64,000 nt of DNA from Flavobacteriaceae bacterium UBA6268 (GTDB lineage Bacteria > Bacteroidota > Bacteroidia > Flavobacteriales > Flavobacteriaceae): assembly GCA_002440705.1 (NCBI GenBank), contig DJVA01000005.1, positions 9,754 to 73,753 on the forward strand. Direction: 5' to 3'. The notes under the pieces are model-generated. The model searched no databases. It saw only the letters and a list, made by a program, of their open reading frames with translations, and was not told where the DNA came from. A program made the position numbers and the translations under genes. Below are positions 59,612 through 64,000 of this stretch, piece by piece; the stretch's first letter is position 1, and each line of letters starts with the position of its first letter.

Positions 59612-61027
59612 ATGAACATTGTATTCCATACCTTTCTCAAGAAATCGTTGTTGCTGCTACTGGTAGGCTTGCTACTTCAGGGCTGTTTCGTAGCCAAGGA
59701 CTACAGTAGGCCCGATTGGGAAGCGACGGCCCATTTGTTTCGTACCGATCAACTTTCAATGGATAGCCTTTCCATGGCAACTGTTTCGTGGAAGACCCTC
59801 TTTACAGACCCGTACCTTCAGCAGTACATTTCAGAAGGACTTCAGCAAAATTTGGACATCCGCATGGCCCTGCAACGCATGCTAGCCGCAGAAGCCTATG
59901 CCAAACAAGGGCGGGCGGGCTATTGGCCTGCAGTTCAGGGTACGGCTACGGCGACCCATCAGGAACTATCCAAAAACGGCCAATTTGGTTCATTCCTGGC
60001 CAACACCTCGGTAGAACAGTTTGAGCTTTCTGCCACACTTTCGTGGGAAGCGGATATCTGGGGAAAAATACGCAGTAACAAACGGGCTAACGAGGCCGGA
60101 TACCTGCAAACGGTTGCGGCCCATCAAGCAGTGAAAACCCAATTGGTGGCGGCCATTGCCACTACGTATTATCAGTTGTTGGCATTGGATGCCCAACTGG
60201 ACGTAACGCGGAAGACCCTAGTGACCCGCGACAGTAGTGTGACCACAATCAAGGCTTTGAAGGATGCCGGGCAGGTAACCCAAGTGGCGGTAGACCAAAA
60301 CATTGCCTTGTACAATAATGCCAAGGCCCTAGAAGTGGATTTGGGGGCGGCTATTTTTCGTGCTGAAAATACCCTGAACCTTTTACTTGGAAGATATCCT
60401 CAGGAACTCGCTAGGGGATCCTTGGAAGGCCAAACCTTGGAAACTGAGATCCAGTGGGGCGTTCCGGCTACCCTGTTGAGCAACCGTCCCGATGTGATGG
60501 CCTCGGAATACGGACTGATACAGGCTTTTGAGCTTACCAACGTAGCCCGAAGCCGGTATTATCCTTCCCTTACCCTTACGGCGACCGGGGGCTTACAAAG
60601 CTTGGAACTGGACAAGTTATTGGAAGCCAATTCGTTGTTTGCCAACCTTATTGGTGGGTTGACGGAGCCCCTTTTCAACCGGAGGGCGATAAGGACCCAG
60701 CATGAAGTGGCAAAAGCGCAGCAGGAGGAGGCCTTGTTGCAATTCAAGAAATCGCTTTTGGTTGCGGGCAATGAAGTAAGTAACGCGTTGTTTGCCTATC
60801 AGGCAGCTAGCCAGAAGATGCAGTACCGAAACCGGGAGGTGGAGGCTTTGCGAAAAGCCGAGGCCAATTCGGAGGAGTTGTTGAAAAACGGCTACGCTAC
60901 GTATTTGGATCTTTTGACGGCCCGTCAAAGTGCCTTGAGTGCCGAATTGAATGTTATTGACAACAAACTGCAACAATTGGTAAGTGTGGTGACCCTATAC
61001 GAGGCCCTGGGCGGGGGTTGGAGGTAA
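59612..61027 (+). CDS. TolC-type outer-membrane efflux lipoprotein (NodT family)
   Basis: 471 residues from ATG 59612, one base after the pump stop. Lipoprotein signal with lipobox LLLQGC (Cys near 26). Two outer-membrane-efflux repeats follow with the NodT/OprM motifs SWKTLFTDPYLQQYISEGLQ near 55, ATLSWEADIWGKIRSNKRAN near 140, and LSNRPDVMASEYGLIQAFEL near 289. It forms the trimeric outer-membrane channel of this tripartite pump. Confidence 0.94.
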   Translation: MNIVFHTFLKKSLLLLLVGLLLQGCFVAKDYSRPDWEATAHLFRTDQLSMDSLSMATVSWKTLFTDPYLQQYISEGLQQNLDIRMALQRMLAAEAYAKQGRAGYWPAVQGTATATHQELSKNGQFGSFLANTSVEQFELSATLSWEADIWGKIRSNKRANEAGYLQTVAAHQAVKTQLVAAIATTYYQLLALDAQLDVTRKTLVTRDSSVTTIKALKDAGQVTQVAVDQNIALYNNAKALEVDLGAAIFRAENTLNLLLGRYPQELARGSLEGQTLETEIQWGVPATLLSNRPDVMASEYGLIQAFELTNVARSRYYPSLTLTATGGLQSLELDKLLEANSLFANLIGGLTEPLFNRRAIRTQHEVAKAQQEEALLQFKKSLLVAGNEVSNALFAYQAASQKMQYRNREVEALRKAEANSEELLKNGYATYLDLLTARQSALSAELNVIDNKLQQLVSVVTLYEALGGGWR

Positions 61028-61045
61028 CCGCAAAAGTGATACAAA

Positions 61046-61441
61046 ATGAAAAAGGACATTTACATTCCCGAAGTAAAGGACGTATATGTAGCGGCGGTTC
61101 GGGAGTTTAATACCGACTTCCAATCGCATGATTGGAACGTGTACCTCATCAACGATGGACAGGTACCCTTGGAAACGGTATTGATCCGTTCTGAGGGGCG
61201 GAAAGGCGAACAGATGACGGCAGAATTCCGTCATTCCTTGCCCCTATTGCCTCCGCAATCGTATGCCAAGGTGGAATTTTTGGAAGACAGTGTGCTGAAG
61301 TTGAACAATTATTTTACCGTCACCTATTTTTTAGGAGAGACCCTTTACGACAAGCGTTTTGAATTTCCGGCCGATTGCATTTTGGAGGACAATGCGGTGG
61401 ATTTGCCCGTGATGCCTACCCAGGGCGTGTTGGCGCGATGA
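61046..61441 (+). CDS. Conserved Bacteroidota protein of unknown function
   Basis: 131 residues, soluble, beta-rich: YIPEVKDVYVAAVREFNTDF, then DWNVYLINDGQVPLETVLIR and LPLLPPQSYAKVEFLEDSVL. There is no signal peptide. Homologues are sometimes mislabelled as phenylalanyl-tRNA synthetase; nothing here supports that. It starts 18 bp after the outer-membrane factor gene, so it may be the last gene of the efflux transcript. It overlaps the next gene by four bases (ATGA). Confidence 0.75.
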   Translation: MKKDIYIPEVKDVYVAAVREFNTDFQSHDWNVYLINDGQVPLETVLIRSEGRKGEQMTAEFRHSLPLLPPQSYAKVEFLEDSVLKLNNYFTVTYFLGETLYDKRFEFPADCILEDNAVDLPVMPTQGVLAR

Positions 61442-61962
61442 TTCAGTTAAGTGACATGACAAAGGAAATCCCATTGGTCCATGGTTCCTATTTGCTGGAA
61501 AAGTTTCCAGGGAAAGGAGGTTGGACCTATGCGGCCATTCCCCAAATCCTTCAAAACCCTAAAAACCCCTTTGGGTGGGTTAGGGTGAAAGGGACTATTG
61601 ATGGATATCTCCTTCAGCAATACAAGTTAATGCCCATGGGGGAAGGAAGGCTATTTTTGCCCATCAAGGCTTCCATCCGCAAGGCCCTCAAGAAGCAGGC
61701 GGGCGATTACGTTTCCATTACCCTGTATCACGATAGTTCCATGGTGGAAATCCCCAAAGAATTGCTGGCCTGTTTTGAACAGGAACTTCCTGAGGTATTG
61801 GGTACTTTTATGGAATTTACAGAGGGACAGCGCAAGGCCTATATCGATTGGGTCTATGCGGCCAAAACGGACCCTACCAAAGTAATACGCATTGTAAAAA
61901 TGATGGAACGCCTTGGGAAAGGGTTGAAGTTTCATGAACGGGAAAAAAAGGAAGCACCCTAA
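61438..61962 (+). CDS. DUF1905 / YdeI-OmdA domain protein
   Basis: 174 residues from ATG 61438 (ATG 61456 is an alternative). N-terminal DUF1905 beta-barrel-like domain (about 17-95: GKGGWTYAAIPQILQNPKNP, FGWVRVKGTIDGYLLQQYKL, SIRKALKKQAGDYVSITLY), then the YdeI/OmdA-type helical region (EGQRKAYIDWVYAAKTDPTK, then VIRIVKMMERLGKGLKF). Family members are cytoplasmic; a link with bacteriocin or peptide resistance has been proposed for YdeI. The four-base overlap with the preceding gene shows coupling. Confidence 0.85.
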   Translation: MIQLSDMTKEIPLVHGSYLLEKFPGKGGWTYAAIPQILQNPKNPFGWVRVKGTIDGYLLQQYKLMPMGEGRLFLPIKASIRKALKKQAGDYVSITLYHDSSMVEIPKELLACFEQELPEVLGTFMEFTEGQRKAYIDWVYAAKTDPTKVIRIVKMMERLGKGLKFHEREKKEAP

Positions 61963-62032
61963 TGCGGTATTTTCGCTACTAAGAAGGACTTTTTCGCTAT
62001 CTTTAGTACGATTGAAATCATTGTATTTCCTC

Positions 62033-62782
62033 ATGAAGCCGTTGTTTTTTTGTTGGATTTTAGGGGCATTGCTGTCTACAAGGGGCTTGGCACAAGACCG
62101 GGATTTGTCACAAATAGAAACGGATTTGGTGAAGCTGTTTGAGGTATACCGAGCTGCCGATTACGAACTGCGCTATGACTCCGTGCGTCCTGCTCTTCGA
62201 AATCGCATGGAGGCTGTTTTTTCTGAAGTCAATACCCTAAACTATCCTTTCGATTCCTTGGGGAAAACCATCAAAATGATTGCTTCGGACGACGGGAAGG
62301 TGCGGGTGTTGAGTTGGGATGAAGCCACTGGAGGCACCTGGCACGATATGGCGGTTTTGGTGCAATACCTTGCAGCGGACGGAAGCCTGCATGTGGAATG
62401 GATTGATAGTGATATTGCGGAAGAACCCAATGGACTTACCCCGGATCTACTGTATGAAATGCATACCTTGAAAACCGATCAAGACACCTACTACCTGTGC
62501 TTTGGATGGGGGACTTTTGGATCGGGCCACCACCACAACAGTCTGTTTGTCTTTTCCATTGCCGATACCGGGGTGACCGTTTGTGATGCCTGCATTGACG
62601 AGCGCCTTCAATTCATTTTTGCCCCTAGGGGAGCGCAAATAGACCTCCGCTACGATACGGCGCAATGGTGCATCCGTTTCAATACGTTTGTCATGGACAA
62701 CGAGACCGGCTTTTACCGCCCCACCGGAGGCATCACCCAGTTGCAATGGAATGGTTCGCGATTTGTAACGGTGGAGGAATAA
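62033..62782 (+). CDS. Secreted protein of unknown function
   Basis: 249 residues from ATG 62033, giving a signal peptide (about 1-21, LFFCWILGALLSTRGLAQ); a longer frame starts inside the preceding gene. The mature part is beta-rich (MIASDDGKVRVLSWDEATGG, then YLCFGWGTFGSGHHHNSLFV and VCDACIDERLQFIF). The GSGHHHNS cluster and two cysteines could bind a metal, but I know no family with this pattern. It is probably periplasmic. Confidence 0.78.
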   Translation: MKPLFFCWILGALLSTRGLAQDRDLSQIETDLVKLFEVYRAADYELRYDSVRPALRNRMEAVFSEVNTLNYPFDSLGKTIKMIASDDGKVRVLSWDEATGGTWHDMAVLVQYLAADGSLHVEWIDSDIAEEPNGLTPDLLYEMHTLKTDQDTYYLCFGWGTFGSGHHHNSLFVFSIADTGVTVCDACIDERLQFIFAPRGAQIDLRYDTAQWCIRFNTFVMDNETGFYRPTGGITQLQWNGSRFVTVEE

Positions 62783-62821
62783 TTCACAATCAAAATACGG
62801 TTTGGACTTATCAAAACCCCT

Positions 62822-63205
62822 TTAATATCCTTTTCTATGTGCTTTGATCGTAAATACCGTCAATGCCCAAAAAGGAATTACTGATACTAGGGTTTTCCAG
62901 GCACTCAAGATTCCGATGACCAGCAGCAAGGCCATGAGTAGGCCCAACAACACCATCCCAAAATAAGTAAGTCGTTTGCTGGGATGTCTTTGCAGCAATG
63001 GCAGTCCCAAAAAAAGTAGCCCGATAAAGGGAAGGATGGTAAGGGGGTGTGCTACCGAGACGGGGTCTTGCCAGCCTTTGGAAAATAAAGTTACCAGGGT
63101 TTGAAAAAGGAATTGGTGCTGACCTTCGCCCCACTCCAAATACCCAAACAAGGCACTGAGTGCGAGGGCCAATTGCAGGATTTTGATGCGGAGTATGGGC
63201 TGCAT
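62822..63205 (-). CDS. Small membrane protein of unknown function
   Basis: 127 residues with four predicted membrane helices: ILQLALALSALFGYLEW, PLTILPFIGLLFLGLPLL, YFGMVLLGLLMALLLVIGIL and VSVIPFWALTVFTIKA. No catalytic or transport motif is visible. Probably an inner-membrane protein; it is convergent with the preceding secreted-protein gene. Confidence 0.75.
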   Translation of the reverse strand: MQPILRIKILQLALALSALFGYLEWGEGQHQFLFQTLVTLFSKGWQDPVSVAHPLTILPFIGLLFLGLPLLQRHPSKRLTYFGMVLLGLLMALLLVIGILSAWKTLVSVIPFWALTVFTIKAHRKGY

Positions 63206-63224
63206 GACGGGTTAAAAATACAAC

Positions 63225-63249
63225 AAAAAAACCCCGTTAAAACGGGGTT
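63225..63249 (-). terminator. Intrinsic terminator of the 63274 gene
   Basis: AACCCCGTT (63230-63238) pairs with AACGGGGTT (63241-63249). On the minus strand it is followed by a T-run, 25 bp after the stop. Confidence 0.85.
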
Positions 63250-63273
63250 CCTAATCAAATCAACTAGAACAAA

Positions 63274-63675
63274 TCAGGACGAACAAATGGCGTCCCAGGT
63301 GGTCCAAAAGGTGGCATTGCTACCGCCTAATTTTTGTTCCTTATTGGCAACGATGCCTACCATAGAGGCGCAATTGGAATTGCAACCTATTTGGTTGGTA
63401 CTGCCCTGCTGGGGAGGGATGTCTACCTGTCTTGGCGGATTGGTGGAGAAATCGGTTTGGGTGATCTTGATGTTGAACGTCCCCGATAACCCGGGGGTTT
63501 GGAGCGTTTGGGTGGGATTGTTGGAATCGATGGTCCCACTCCAATTACCCTGCGAAAGGGTGACCGACCATCCTTTCACGCGGGCGGCGGTATCGTTTTG
63601 AGGAGATAGGTAGACCCAAAATTGGGCTCCCCCTCCCAATTTCAGGCCTTCTTGAACATTTGCTAATCCAGACAT
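63274..63675 (-). CDS. Small Gly/Ser/Thr-rich protein of unknown function
   Basis: 133 residues starting SGLANVQEGLKLGGGAQFWV, with no signal peptide. It is beta-rich (GWSVTLSQGNWSGTIDSNN, LSGTFNIKITQTDF), with a late CNSNCASMVG and a terminal ICSS. The compact beta pattern, small size and cysteine pair suggest a secreted or packaged single-domain protein, but I recognise no family. It has its own terminator and about 160 bp of upstream space, so it is a separate unit. Confidence 0.72.
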   Translation of the reverse strand: MSGLANVQEGLKLGGGAQFWVYLSPQNDTAARVKGWSVTLSQGNWSGTIDSNNPTQTLQTPGLSGTFNIKITQTDFSTNPPRQVDIPPQQGSTNQIGCNSNCASMVGIVANKEQKLGGSNATFWTTWDAICSS

Positions 63676-63836
63676 AACGTTGGTTTTTGTATGATGCCTA
63701 CTCTATATGGTTTTCGGCTGCCCCGAAAAACAATCGCTAGACGAATTAGGGAGTCCTAAGAATTTAGAAGCAAGCTACGAGGAAAATGAATGGAAGGCAA
63801 TCCGTATTTATACGTAATTTGAAGTTTTGTGAATAG

Positions 63837-63861
63837 AAAAACCCCCTCCAAGTGGAGGGGG
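63837..63861 (-). terminator. Intrinsic terminator of the T9SS protein at the right edge
   Basis: CCCCCTCC (63842-63849) pairs perfectly with GGAGGGGG (63854-63861), loop of four, then TTTTTC on the minus strand. It ends 39 bp after the stop of the partial gene. Confidence 0.85.
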
Positions 63862-63900
63862 CCTTCCTTAACTGATTGACCTATTCAATCATGAAAAAAA

Positions 63901-64000
63901 CTATTCTTTGACGAGCTGTTTTGTCAGCGAGCCTTGCTGGCCCTCTATGATGACCATATAGGTAGCAGTGGAGAGCCTTGAGATGTCGATCTCCGCCTGT
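63901..64000 (-). CDS. C-terminal end of a T9SS-secreted protein (5' part outside the window)
   Basis: 33 codons including the stop are inside the window. They read as the end of a type A T9SS sorting domain: DISRLSTATYMVIIEGQ followed by KQLVKE. The body of the protein lies beyond the right edge, so its activity cannot be stated. Confidence 0.85.
   Translation of the reverse strand, partial: QAEIDISRLSTATYMVIIEGQQGSLTKQLVKE

Noticed and set aside
1..64000. tRNA, rRNA, tmRNA or prophage genes
   Set aside because: I looked for TpsiC-like GTTCGAATC motifs, rRNA-like stretches, integrases and phage structural genes and found none; a covariance-model scan would be decisive.

Overview
The window reads as a chromosomal segment of a marine-type Flavobacteriaceae/Bacteroidota bacterium of moderate GC. 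The evidence is: secreted proteins ending in type IX secretion (T9SS) sorting tails; many promoters with the Bacteroidota -7 box TAnnTTTG; few Shine-Dalgarno sites; and typical flavobacterial gene neighbourhoods (CCDC81-like HU/SPOR protein, complete Bat aerotolerance operon, TFIIB-like Zn-ribbon/SPFH pair). I saw no rRNA, tRNA, CRISPR array, transposase or prophage. Most of the window is core genome; the 28-40 kb stretch is patchwork accessory DNA.

Layout. 1-2.8 kb: a small sulfur unit (persulfide-dioxygenase/rhodanese protein, TauE/SafE exporter, Crp/Fnr regulator). Both structural genes carry the same palindrome, GTAAC-N4-GTTAC, at identical spacing from the -7 box. 2.9-14.4 kb: a secreted subtilase, acyl-CoA thioesterase, HU/SPOR protein, dprA, trpS, lysophosphatidate acyltransferase, an ECF sigma factor with a candidate inner-to-outer-membrane anti-sigma partner, and recA. 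14.5-25.2 kb: a giant alpha-2-macroglobulin lipoprotein, a small monooxygenase-fold protein, isoaspartyl peptidase, CAP-domain lipoprotein, 3-hydroxyanthranilate dioxygenase, an ALDH7-type dehydrogenase and a small secreted protein. 25.2-28.2 kb: a minus-strand operon of SPFH-GYF, Zn-ribbon membrane protein and PPP-type phosphatase.

28.2-40.3 kb is the accessory region. It holds a repeat-rich stretch with phased A-tracts, an uncharacterised Bacteroidota protein, a strikingly AT-rich gene for a Sll1717-type P-loop ATPase beside about 740 bp of non-coding DNA, and a small 73-codon gene whose 3' end is duplicated downstream. A secreted M43 metalloprotease and an LRR/T9SS protein follow, flanked by 34-bp direct repeats, then dispersed palindromes, an M28 peptidase, an AlbA_2 (Schlafen-type) protein, and an S23 four-helix-bundle gene enclosed by inverted repeats like a 23S rRNA intervening sequence sitting outside rRNA. 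An SDR and a DUF4382 lipoprotein end the region.

40.3-64 kb returns to core genes: aldo/keto reductase; moxR-DUF58-membrane protein-batA-batB-batC-batD-batE; a SulP transporter; CvpA; pheS; and a GbsR/MarR-regulated RND efflux operon (regulator, adaptor, pump, outer-membrane factor) with a perfect 18-bp operator. Several conserved proteins of unknown function follow, and the T9SS tail of another secreted protein lies at the right edge.
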